A program made the position numbers and the translations under genes. A stretch of DNA of 38,393 bases, from the NCBI GenBank assembly GCA_018066225.1, contig JAGHRU010000157.1, positions 1 to 38,393 on the forward strand. Direction: 5' to 3'. The DNA comes from Candidatus Equimonas enterica. GTDB lineage: Bacteria > Bacteroidota > Bacteroidia > Bacteroidales > Bacteroidaceae. The notes under the pieces are model-generated. The model was not told the origin of the DNA and ran no database searches. It saw only the letters and a program-made list of their open reading frames with translations. Below are positions 7,000-14,395 of this stretch, piece by piece (within the stretch, counting starts at the first letter, position 1; every line of letters starts with the position of its first letter).

Positions 7000-8801
7000 T
7001 CATCTGGGATCCCTCTATCGTAGCCTTTTCGCTGGGCGGCATCGTGGTGCGCTGGTACTCGCTCCTGTGGTGCATCGGCCTCTTTGCGGCTTGGTTTGTC
7101 GTGCAGCGGCTCTACCGCCATCAGCGCATCGCTGACAAGAAGTTCGAGCCCCTGTTTCTCTACTGCTTCCTCGGTGTGCTCATCGGAGCACGCCTTGGGC
7201 ACTGTCTGCTCTACGAGCCCGCCTACTTCCTCGCCCATCCCTTGGAAATGATACTGCCCATGCGCCACGACGCTGCGGGTGGCTGGCACTTCACGGGCTA
7301 TGCCGGCCTCGCCTCCCACGGCGGCACACTGGGCCTGATGCTCGCCCTTTGGCTCTATGTGCGTCGCTACAAGGTGGGGCTGCTGCGTGTGCTCGACTGC
7401 GTGGCCATCGCCACCCCTGCCACCGCCTGCTGCATCCGGCTGGGCAACCTCATGAACTCCGAGATAGTGGGCAAGGCTTGCAGCGCAGACTGGCCTTTGG
7501 GCTTTGTCTTCCAGCGTCTCGGCGAGACCTTCCCGCGCCATCCCGGCCAGCTCTACGAGGCCATGGCCTACCTCGTCTTCTTCGTCGTAGGCCTGCTCAT
7601 CTACCGTCGCCAAAGCCACCGGGTGGGTACGGGCTTCTACTTCGGCCTTTGCCTCACGAGTATCTTCACCTTCCGCTTCTTCGTGGAGTTTTTCAAGGAG
7701 GTGCAGGAGCCTTGGGAGGTGGCGATGCAGTCGGCCATTGGGCTCAACCAAGGCCAGTTGCTCTCGCTGCCCTTTGTCGCCATCGGGCTTTACTGCCTGA
7801 TGGGTGGGCGTCTGCTGCGCCGCCTGATGGCCTTCGGCGTGCTGTTCCTGTGCACAGGCTGCGGCCCAGCCAAGGACAAGGTGCGCATCAGCGTCAATAT
7901 CGATGGTGTGGAGCGCACCAACCTGCTGCTCTACGCCACGGAGAGTGCTGGCCGCGCCGCCCTTGACACCTTGAAGATAGAGGGCAGTGAAGGCCGCATA
8001 GAGTGTAGCCTCGACCAGCCGACCCTGCTCACCCTGCTCTTCCCCAACTTCACGACCCTGGTGCTCGTGGCGCGTCCGGGCGACGACATCGCGGTGCAGT
8101 GCGCCTCCTCGCGCCTGGCAGAAGCCGCTGTGACGGGCAATAACGACAACGACCTGCTCACCACGCTGCGCCAGCGCATAGCCCCGATGCGTCAAGCCGA
8201 CCGTGAACGTGAGGTGGCCACTTTCGTCCGCAGCCATGCCGAGACGATGGCGGCTGTGGCGGCCTTCGTGCAGTATTTTGCGGCTGCTGTGCCGCTCAGA
8301 GCCGAGCCTACGCGCTCGCTGCTCACGGCCTTGCAGCGCGCACAGCCCGACGACGCTGTGCTGCGCGCTGTATCCGACCGCCTCACCCCTTTGCTCGCTT
8401 CTGCCGAGGGCGCACGCTTGCCGCATTTCTCGGGCACTACGCTCTCGGGAGACAGTTTCAACAGCAAGGGCATACGCGGACGACGATCTGCCCTTGTCGT
8501 TTGGGCTTCCTGGGCAGACCGTAGTTACGCCATGCTGCGCGCCGTAGGCGAATGTCTCGCGGCGCAGCCTTCGCTCAGCGTTGTCACGGTGAGTTTCGAC
8601 ACCGAAAAGGAAAAGGCGGAGCACCTCCTCAGCAATGCCATGCTGCGCGGCGTGCCCACGCTCTGCGACACCAAGGGCATCGACTCTCCGCTCTACCGCA
8701 CCCTCGGCGTCACTGCGCTGCCCGCCGTCATCATCGTCGATAAGGCAGGCACTGTGGAGCGCGTGGTCTATGACGCGGCCGAGTTGAGAAAGTATTTGTA
8801 G
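6996..8801 (+). CDS. lgt: Lgt fused in frame to a thioredoxin-like lipoprotein domain
   Basis: Residues 1 to about 275 are prolipoprotein diacylglyceryl transferase, the inner-membrane enzyme that moves diacylglycerol from phosphatidylglycerol to the lipobox cysteine. Seen here are multiple membrane helices, the ASHGG box (106-110), RLGNLMNSE (148-156, matching the Lgt RxGNxxN signature) and the C-terminal helix (259-270). The frame then continues without a stop into GGRLLRRLMAFGVLFLCTGC, which looks like a lipoprotein signal peptide with Cys289. An all-beta region (about 295-375), a helical linker and a thioredoxin-like domain (about 470-601) follow. In the latter, WASWADRS replaces the WCxxC active site, so no redox cysteines remain. 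Lgt is normally about 270-300 residues. In-frame ATGs at 7800 and 7827 could start a separate lipoprotein. The 5' ATGA overlap with ychF suggests coupling. Confidence 0.9.
   Translation: MIIWDPSIVAFSLGGIVVRWYSLLWCIGLFAAWFVVQRLYRHQRIADKKFEPLFLYCFLGVLIGARLGHCLLYEPAYFLAHPLEMILPMRHDAAGGWHFTGYAGLASHGGTLGLMLALWLYVRRYKVGLLRVLDCVAIATPATACCIRLGNLMNSEIVGKACSADWPLGFVFQRLGETFPRHPGQLYEAMAYLVFFVVGLLIYRRQSHRVGTGFYFGLCLTSIFTFRFFVEFFKEVQEPWEVAMQSAIGLNQGQLLSLPFVAIGLYCLMGGRLLRRLMAFGVLFLCTGCGPAKDKVRISVNIDGVERTNLLLYATESAGRAALDTLKIEGSEGRIECSLDQPTLLTLLFPNFTTLVLVARPGDDIAVQCASSRLAEAAVTGNNDNDLLTTLRQRIAPMRQADREREVATFVRSHAETMAAVAAFVQYFAAAVPLRAEPTRSLLTALQRAQPDDAVLRAVSDRLTPLLASAEGARLPHFSGTTLSGDSFNSKGIRGRRSALVVWASWADRSYAMLRAVGECLAAQPSLSVVTVSFDTEKEKAEHLLSNAMLRGVPTLCDTKGIDSPLYRTLGVTALPAVIIVDKAGTVERVVYDAAELRKYL
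7800..7868 (+). other. Internal lipoprotein signal and possible restart inside the lgt fusion
   Basis: ATG at 7800 (residue 269) opens MGGRLLRRLMAFGVLFLCTGC: an Arg-rich n-region, a short hydrophobic core and a terminal CTGC that could serve as lipobox. The -3 residue is Cys rather than Leu/Val/Ile, so the box is imperfect. A second ATG lies at 7827. If translation restarts here, the product is an ordinary lipoprotein of about 325-335 residues; if not, the segment is the last Lgt helix leading into a tethered domain. There is no stop codon between the two parts. Confidence 0.5.
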
Positions 8802-8823
8802 CCTCCCCCATCCACAGACGCAC

Positions 8824-9753
8824 ATGAGCATAGGACACACATTGCAGAAGGTAGGCTTCGCCCTGTGGCAGTGGCCCAAGACGCTGCTGCCTGTCAAGAA
8901 GCCACGGCTCGTCATGACCTTGCTGGTCAAGAACGAGGCCGACATCCTCGCGGCCAATCTGGAGTTTCACCATGCTATGGGTGTAGATGGCTTCATCGTC
9001 ACCGACAACAATTCGTCCGACGCCACGATGGACATCCTGCGCCAATACGAGCGCCGAGGCTGGGTGTGGCACATCATCTCGGAGCCCGCTACGGGCTACT
9101 TGCAGAAGCGTTGGGTCGATCGCATGGTATGGATGGCCAAACGCCAGTACGGTGCCGACTGGGTCATCAATGCCGATGCCGATGAGTTCTGGTGGCCACC
9201 GACGGGCAATCTGAAGGCCGGACTCGACAGCACGAGGGCTGGTGTACTGCACTGTCGGACGGTCAGCGTGTTGCCCGTAGAAGGCCAGCCGCTGAGCGCG
9301 TGGGAGGAGACCGTCAGAGCCGTAAAGCCCGAGGACGAAGCGCGCTACGGCTTGTGCCCGTTCTCCCATTATGCCCGCCAGAGAGGGAAGGTGCTGCATC
9401 GCACGGACGGCTACCTGCAAATCGCGCAGGGCAACCACAAGGTGCTGATGCTGCCAAGGGTGAAGCGCGAGAGCGACATCATCATCTACCATTACAGCCT
9501 GCGCGGCAAAGCCCACTTCATCAGCAAAATGGTGACCGGCGGCAAGGCCTATGAGGCCAATCCCTCGAAGCATGGCGGACGCCACTGGCGCTACTTCTAC
9601 GCCCTCCACAAGCAGGGACGCTTGGAGCAAGCCTACGAAGAGAGCGTCATGGGCTGTGCCCACATGGCCGAGCTGCGCCGCGATGGCTATATCGTGCACG
9701 ACAATCCTTTACCCCAATGGTTCGCGTCGCATCTTCACACACACGCCGAATAG
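8824..9753 (+). CDS. Glycosyltransferase family 2-like protein (Glyco_tranf_2_4 type)
   Basis: This 309-residue cytosolic enzyme probably transfers a sugar from a nucleotide donor. Near residue 35 it has LLVKNEADILAANLEFHHA followed by GVDGFIVTDNNSSD, the pattern of the NE-aD-L-ew--hH--lG-d subgroup (PF13704-like). The metal-binding DxD motif appears as NADADEFWW near 118-126. YHYSLRGKAHFISKM near 220-235 matches the downstream conserved part of this subgroup. It is 22 nt after lgt and 7 nt before the fucosyltransferase-like gene, so the two GTs probably act on the same glycan and share the ychF-lgt transcript. Donor and acceptor are not evident. Confidence 0.85.
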   Translation: MSIGHTLQKVGFALWQWPKTLLPVKKPRLVMTLLVKNEADILAANLEFHHAMGVDGFIVTDNNSSDATMDILRQYERRGWVWHIISEPATGYLQKRWVDRMVWMAKRQYGADWVINADADEFWWPPTGNLKAGLDSTRAGVLHCRTVSVLPVEGQPLSAWEETVRAVKPEDEARYGLCPFSHYARQRGKVLHRTDGYLQIAQGNHKVLMLPRVKRESDIIIYHYSLRGKAHFISKMVTGGKAYEANPSKHGGRHWRYFYALHKQGRLEQAYEESVMGCAHMAELRRDGYIVHDNPLPQWFASHLHTHAE

Positions 9754-9760
9754 TCCTACC

Positions 9761-10615
9761 ATGAGATTGATTAAGATGATTGGCGGATTGGGCAACCAGA
9801 TGTTTATCTATGCGCTCTATGTGGCCATGAAAAAGCGGTTTCCCGACACCTACATAGACCTTTCCGACATGGTGCACTACCATGTGCACAATGGCTACGA
9901 GCTGCACCGCATCTTCTCTTTGCCCGCCGACGAAGTATGCCTCCCGCAGTGGGTGAAGAAAGTCGCGGAGTTCCTTTGCTTCAAGACGATACTGGAGCGC
10001 AAGCAAAATCTCGAAACGCTGGAAGCCTACCGCAAGACCTATGCCTGGCCGTTGCTCTACTTCAAGGGCTTCTATCAGGACGAGCGGTATTTCGCTGACT
10101 GTGCGGCAGAAATCAGGGCGGCCTTCCGTTTCGACACGACGCTATCCAATGAGCCGACACAAGCCCTGCTGGCCCAGATCGACAGCGACCCCCGTGCCGT
10201 CAGCCTGCATGTGCGCCGAGGCGACTATCTGCTATCCAAGCACTATCGAGAGAGTGGGTGCGTGTGTCAGAAGGGCTACTACCAGCGCGCTGTGGCGCGT
10301 ATGCTCGCGCTCAGGCCCGATGCCCATTTCTATGTGTTCAGCGACGACATCGCATGGGTCAGGGCAAGTCTCTCTCTGCCAAGCGAGAGCGTCTTTGTGG
10401 ATTGCAACCACGGCAACGACGCGTGGCAGGACATGCTGCTCATGAGCCACTGCCGCCATCATGTCATCTGCAACAGCACCTTCTCGTGGTGGGGCGCATG
10501 GCTCAATGCCGACCCGCACAAGATAGTAGTGTGTCCCGAGCGTTGGCAAGCCAGCGAGGCGATGCCATCGCGCCTTATCCTCGCGCCGTGGCAGCGCGTG
10601 GCGGCCGACTGCTGA
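9761..10615 (+). CDS. Alpha-1,2-fucosyltransferase-like protein (GT11)
   Basis: GT11 enzymes add fucose from GDP-fucose in an alpha-1,2 linkage to O-antigen, capsule or host-like glycans. The 284-residue protein starts MRLIKMIGGLGNQMF, the typical GT11 N-terminus, and has FKGFYQDERYF near 101-111 and the donor-binding box HVRRGDY at 150-156. The later segment VFSDDIAWV and the block CNSTFSWWGAWLN are also GT11 signatures. The start at 9761 is fixed by GGLGNQ homology; the frame is open further upstream but that is shadow sequence. A synthesis route for GDP-fucose is not in the window, so the exact donor is inferred from family membership. Confidence 0.9.
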   Translation: MRLIKMIGGLGNQMFIYALYVAMKKRFPDTYIDLSDMVHYHVHNGYELHRIFSLPADEVCLPQWVKKVAEFLCFKTILERKQNLETLEAYRKTYAWPLLYFKGFYQDERYFADCAAEIRAAFRFDTTLSNEPTQALLAQIDSDPRAVSLHVRRGDYLLSKHYRESGCVCQKGYYQRAVARMLALRPDAHFYVFSDDIAWVRASLSLPSESVFVDCNHGNDAWQDMLLMSHCRHHVICNSTFSWWGAWLNADPHKIVVCPERWQASEAMPSRLILAPWQRVAADC

Positions 10616-10637
10616 GAAGCACCGCCCCTGCAAGATG

Positions 10638-10704
10638 TACGACTTTCGGGCAAAAGGGCCAAACTTTCCCATCGAAAGAGCCATTAAGTCAAAAGAAAGT
10701 CGTA
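10638..10704. repeat. 10-bp inverted repeat overlapping the LRR-gene promoter
   Basis: TACGACTTTC (10638-10647) and GAAAGTCGTA (10695-10704) form a perfect inverted repeat with a 47-nt spacer. The right arm overlaps the first two bases of the TAACTTTG promoter box (10703-10710). It could be an operator, or a terminator-like structure for the GT11 gene whose stop is 23 nt upstream. Confidence 0.4.
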
Positions 10705-10710
10705 ACTTTG
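10703..10710 (+). promoter_or_regulatory. LRR-gene promoter -7 box
   Basis: TAACTTTG matches the Bacteroidetes TAnnTTTG consensus, 34 nt before the ATG at 10745. No TTTG -33 element is seen at normal spacing. Its presence in a 129-bp gap suggests the LRR gene is transcribed apart from the ychF operon. Confidence 0.5.
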
Positions 10711-10744
10711 CAGCCCACACAAAATACAGAACATTAACACACTT

Positions 10745-11926
10745 ATGACACAGAACGAGAACATTATCGCCGAGGGCGCGTATGCCTATGACGACCAACT
10801 CACCGAACTGACCATTGACGAAGGCGTGACCACGATAGACGCTCGTGCCTTCAAGGGCTGCTCCGCCCTGTCCTCCATCACACTGCCCTCCACGCTGCGC
10901 AAGATAGGCGAGCAGGCCTTCCAGGACTGCACTGCGCTCACGGCCATTCATCTGCCCGAGAGCCTGGAAAGCATCGACCGCCGCGCCTTCAAGGGCTGCA
11001 CCCATCTCCACGACATCCGCCTGCCGGAGGGCGTACACGAAGTGCGCAGCAAGGCTTTCCAGCACTGCACGAGCCTCACTGCCATCCGCCTGCCCGAGCA
11101 CTTGCAGCACCTTGGCGAAGGCGTCTTCGCAGGCTGCACTGCGCTCGGCCAGGTACATCTGCCCGCCACCCTCCACAGTCTCGGCGCAGAGACCTTCGAA
11201 GACTGCATCTCGCTCCGCGCCCTCGCGCTGCCCGCCACCTTGCAACGCATTGGCACCAACGCCTTCCGCCGTTGCACCGCGCTTGGCAGCATCGACCTGC
11301 CCCACGGCTTGAAGAAGATAGAGCACGGCGCGTTTGCCCACTGCGAGAGCCTCGCTGCCATCGCCATCCCTGCCGATACGGAGCACATTGAGAAGGGCGC
11401 TTTCGCCCACTGCGCTGCGCTCAGCAGCATCAGCGTCGCGTCCAGCAATCCGCACTACTGTGCGCCCCACGACTGCCAAGCCATCGTGGAGCGTGCCACC
11501 CATACGCTCATCGTGGGCTGCGCCGCCACCATCGTCCCTGCCGACATCAGCAAGATAGAGCGTTATGCCTTCAAGGGCTGCACTGCACTCACCCGCCTCG
11601 ACCTGCCGCGCGGCTTACGCCATATCGGCGGCTATGCTTTCGCCGACTGCACCAGCCTCCGTGAGGTGACGCTGCCCAAGGGCTTGCGCCACATCGGCAG
11701 CCACACCTTCGAGCGCTGCTACGCCCTGGAGCACCTCCGCCTGCCGCGCAGTGTGCACCACCTCGGGCACAAGGCTCTGTCCGACTGCACAGGGCTTGCC
11801 ACCATCTCCGTATGGCGGGCGCGTCTGCTCACCGATGCCGCCCTGCCCGCCACCACCCGCATCACGGCACGCCGCCCCTTGGAGCACTTCTGGCGCGCCT
11901 TCGTGTCGCTCTTCCGTCACCGCTAA
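10745..11926 (+). CDS. BspA-type leucine-rich repeat protein (LRR_5), no signal peptide
   Basis: The 393-residue protein is almost entirely a tandem array of about fourteen 23-residue repeats with the pattern AF-xx-C-xx-L-xx-I-xLPxxLxxIG, the Treponema/BspA-type LRR. After about repeat 10 an irregular island (SNPHYCAPHDCQAIVERATH) interrupts the array, as often seen in Prevotella and Bacteroides BspA proteins, where it is linked to surface binding. The protein ends in a basic tail (FWRAFVSLFRHR). The N-terminus (MTQNENIIAEGAYAYDD) is polar and has no signal peptide or lipobox, so the product looks cytosolic unless exported in an unusual way. It has its own promoter box. It is likely a protein-protein interaction scaffold; no partner can be named. 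Confidence 0.85.
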   Translation: MTQNENIIAEGAYAYDDQLTELTIDEGVTTIDARAFKGCSALSSITLPSTLRKIGEQAFQDCTALTAIHLPESLESIDRRAFKGCTHLHDIRLPEGVHEVRSKAFQHCTSLTAIRLPEHLQHLGEGVFAGCTALGQVHLPATLHSLGAETFEDCISLRALALPATLQRIGTNAFRRCTALGSIDLPHGLKKIEHGAFAHCESLAAIAIPADTEHIEKGAFAHCAALSSISVASSNPHYCAPHDCQAIVERATHTLIVGCAATIVPADISKIERYAFKGCTALTRLDLPRGLRHIGGYAFADCTSLREVTLPKGLRHIGSHTFERCYALEHLRLPRSVHHLGHKALSDCTGLATISVWRARLLTDAALPATTRITARRPLEHFWRAFVSLFRHR

Positions 11927-11991
11927 AAAGAGGTGCAACGCTGGACATCTTTTTCTTACAGATGGATGAGCATCATGTCGGACTTTTTGCG

Positions 11992-11999
11992 TATCTTTG
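11992..11999 (+). promoter_or_regulatory. Promoter -7 box for the M3 peptidase gene
   Basis: TATCTTTG matches TAnnTTTG and is 23 nt upstream of the chosen ATG at 12023. No clear -33 TTTG at the expected spacing. It supports the 12023 start, since the longer frame from 11933 would begin upstream of the promoter. Confidence 0.5.
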
Positions 12000-12022
12000 C
12001 CGCGAATAACACATCACACCCT

Positions 12023-14152
12023 ATGAAACTACCCAAACCCCTGCTTTCCGCTGTGGCGACGACGCTCGTCTTGGCGGGATGTGCAACTGCAACAATGACG
12101 GACAATCCACAACAGCAATCAGCCAACAAGTTGCTCACCGAGAGCCCAAACCGCCACGGCATCGAGTCGTTTGGCGAAATCACCACCGACGACTACCGCG
12201 AAGCCTTGCAGGAGGGCATGCGAGAGCAGAAGGCCGAGATACAGGCCATCGTAGAGAGCAAGGAAAGCCCGACCTTTGCCAACACCATCGAGCCGATGGA
12301 CAAGAGCGGCAAACTCCTCAGGCGTGCCATGATGCCCTTCGAGGCACTCGACAACAGCAATTCCACGGCGGCCTCGCAAGCCTTGGCCGAAGAGATGGCA
12401 CCACTGCTCTCTGCCCATAGCGACAAGATCTACATGAACGACGCGCTCTTTCGGCGTGTGAAGCAGGTGTATGACGACAAGCCCGCCGGGCTGACACACG
12501 AGCAGACACGCGCCTTGGAGGAAATCTACAAGTCCTTCGTGCGCAGTGGTGCCAACCTGAGTGCGGCCGACAAGGCGCGCCTCATGGCCCTCAATCAGGA
12601 GATCAGCACGCTGGAGATACAGTTTGAGCAGAACCTGCTGCATGAGACCAACAATACCTTCGTCGTGGTAGATAGGCTGGAGGATCTCGCGGGTCTGCCC
12701 CAAGCCAATATCGATCGCGCTGCCGACATGGCCAAGCAGCAGGGACAGGAGGGCAAGTGGGCGTTCAACATGCAGCGCGCTTCGTGCAATCCCGTCTTGC
12801 AGTATTGCAGCAACCGCGAACTGCGCCGCCGCATCTACGACGCCTACTACAACCGTGGTAACGCAGGCGGCGCGCACGACAACAAAGCCATCTGCGCCCG
12901 TCTGGTACGCCTCCGCCTGGAGCGCGCCAAGTTGATGGGCTTTGACAACTGCGCCGCCCAGATACTGGACAAGCGCATGGCCAAGCGCCCCGAGGCCGTG
13001 TATGCCCTGCTCGACCAGATATGGGAGCCGGCCGTGAAGAAGGCGCGCGAAGAACTATCCGACATTCGCGAGGAGATGCTCAAAGACGGTCTCGACTGCG
13101 AGCCCGAAGGCTGGGATTATGCCTACTACGCCGACCGCGCCCGCAAGGCACGCTTCGACTTTGACGAGAAAGAGGCCTCGCAATACTTTGAAATCCACAA
13201 CGTGCTCCGCGGCATCTTCTATGTGGCAAACAAACTCTACGGCGTGACCTTCAAGGAGGTGACGCCCGACGTGCCGGCCTACGAAGCCACGGCACAGGCC
13301 TGGGAGGTCTATGACAAGGACGGCAGCCTGCTGGCCGTATTCTACAGCGACTACTACCCGCGCGACGGTAAGCGTGCCGGCGCATGGTGCACCCACTTCC
13401 GCAGCCAGAGTTATGCCGACGGCAAGCGCGTAGAGCCCGTGGTGGTCAATGTGTGCAGTATGACGCCTCCCTCGGCCGACATGCCTGCCTTGCAGAGCAT
13501 CGACAATGTCCAGACGATGTTTCACGAGTTTGGCCACGCTCTGCACGGCTTCATGCGAGACGTCAATTACGAGGCCGTGGGCGATGTGGAGCGCGACTTC
13601 GTAGAACTGCCCTCGCAAATCAACGAGCATTGGGCCATGGAGCCCGAAGTGCTGGCCGTCTATGCCAAGCACTACAAGACGGGCGAGGTGATGCCCGAAG
13701 CACTCGTAAGCAAGATAGAGGAGAGCGGCAAGTATGGCCAGGGCTTTGCCACCGTGGAATACCTCGCCGCCTCCTACGTCGATATGGATCTCCACACCCT
13801 GACCTCGGTGCCTGATGACCTCGACGTGATGCAGTTTGAAGAGGAGAAAATGGCCGCCCGTGGCATTCCCCGTCAGATACTGCCGCGCTACCGTGTGACC
13901 AATTTCAGCCACACGATGGGTGGTGGCTACACGGCTGGCTACTACTCCTACATCTGGGCCGAAGTGCTCGATGCCGATGGCTTTGAAGCCTTCAAGGAGA
14001 CCGGCGACATCTTCAACCAGGAAGTGGCCGACCGCTTCCGCCGCTATGTCCTCACCCCGGGCGGCATCGATGACGGCATGACGATGTATAAGCGGTTCCG
14101 TGGTGCCGAGCCCAAGATAGACGCTCTGCTCAAAGGCCGCGGCTTGAAGTAA
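12023..14152 (+). CDS. dcp: M3-family oligopeptidase / dipeptidyl carboxypeptidase, lipoprotein
   Basis: This zinc metallopeptidase of the Dcp/oligopeptidase A group trims short peptides. The 709-residue protein begins MKLPKPLLSAVATTLVLAGC, a lipoprotein signal with the acylated cysteine at residue 20, so it should be anchored facing the periplasm. The zinc-binding HEFGH is at 501-505 and the third ligand is the Glu in DFVELPSQ near 528. The helical N-terminal part and a C-terminal GGGYTAGYYSYIWAEVLDAD block fit the family. The first 30 codons of the longer frame lie before the promoter and are rejected. The gene ends 14 nt before the large hairpin at 14167-14244, its probable terminator. Dcp is the best family match; oligopeptidase A-like specificity cannot be excluded. 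Confidence 0.92.
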   Translation: MKLPKPLLSAVATTLVLAGCATATMTDNPQQQSANKLLTESPNRHGIESFGEITTDDYREALQEGMREQKAEIQAIVESKESPTFANTIEPMDKSGKLLRRAMMPFEALDNSNSTAASQALAEEMAPLLSAHSDKIYMNDALFRRVKQVYDDKPAGLTHEQTRALEEIYKSFVRSGANLSAADKARLMALNQEISTLEIQFEQNLLHETNNTFVVVDRLEDLAGLPQANIDRAADMAKQQGQEGKWAFNMQRASCNPVLQYCSNRELRRRIYDAYYNRGNAGGAHDNKAICARLVRLRLERAKLMGFDNCAAQILDKRMAKRPEAVYALLDQIWEPAVKKAREELSDIREEMLKDGLDCEPEGWDYAYYADRARKARFDFDEKEASQYFEIHNVLRGIFYVANKLYGVTFKEVTPDVPAYEATAQAWEVYDKDGSLLAVFYSDYYPRDGKRAGAWCTHFRSQSYADGKRVEPVVVNVCSMTPPSADMPALQSIDNVQTMFHEFGHALHGFMRDVNYEAVGDVERDFVELPSQINEHWAMEPEVLAVYAKHYKTGEVMPEALVSKIEESGKYGQGFATVEYLAASYVDMDLHTLTSVPDDLDVMQFEEEKMAARGIPRQILPRYRVTNFSHTMGGGYTAGYYSYIWAEVLDADGFEAFKETGDIFNQEVADRFRRYVLTPGGIDDGMTMYKRFRGAEPKIDALLKGRGLK

Positions 14153-14166
14153 ATCACACAAAACCC

Positions 14167-14244
14167 GTCTGCCCTCACAGGAAAAACTATCTGCCCTTGT
14201 CGTTAAGACGATGAGGGCAGATAGTTTTTCCTGTGAGAGCAGAC
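14167..14244. terminator. Perfect 24-bp hairpin, copy B of the CTATCTGCCC repeat family
   Basis: The arms 14174-14197 and 14214-14237 pair perfectly over 24 bp. After a one-base mismatch the stem extends by six more pairs (GTCTGC 14167-14172 with GCAGAC 14239-14244). The loop has its own small stem (TCGT/ACGA). The inner part reads AAAAACTATCTGCCCT and its complement, with A-tract then T-tract, so it could terminate transcription in both directions. The 27 nt from 14180 match 18089-18115 with one difference. It follows the M3 peptidase gene and precedes the flippase promoter. Confidence 0.75.
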
Positions 14245-14328
14245 CGTGAGAAGGCCTTTGTTGTGTGCTTTTAGGTAGCCGAGAAATTCATTTTTTGGAA
14301 TTTTCGTAGAGATATCAGTTATTTTTGC

Positions 14329-14336
14329 TAAATTTG
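14329..14336 (+). promoter_or_regulatory. Promoter -7 box for the flippase operon
   Basis: TAAATTTG fits the TAnnTTTG consensus, in an AT-rich stretch between the hairpin and the ATG at 14396. A TTTTCG at 14301-14306 might be a weak upstream element. It probably drives the three-gene run to 18089. Confidence 0.45.
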
Positions 14337-14395
14337 CAAAAATTTTGCGGAGTCTGTCCCACAACTTCGCACCTGCCAGCCCCACTGATTACGGT

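Noticed and set aside
6951-8957. 668-codon minus-strand ORF opposite lgt
   Set aside because: It is antisense to ychF/lgt coding sequence, His/Glu-rich, with no recognisable domain.
14203-14385. Short minus-strand ORF in the flippase leader
   Set aside because: It runs through the hairpin and promoter region and shows no protein-like features beyond chance.
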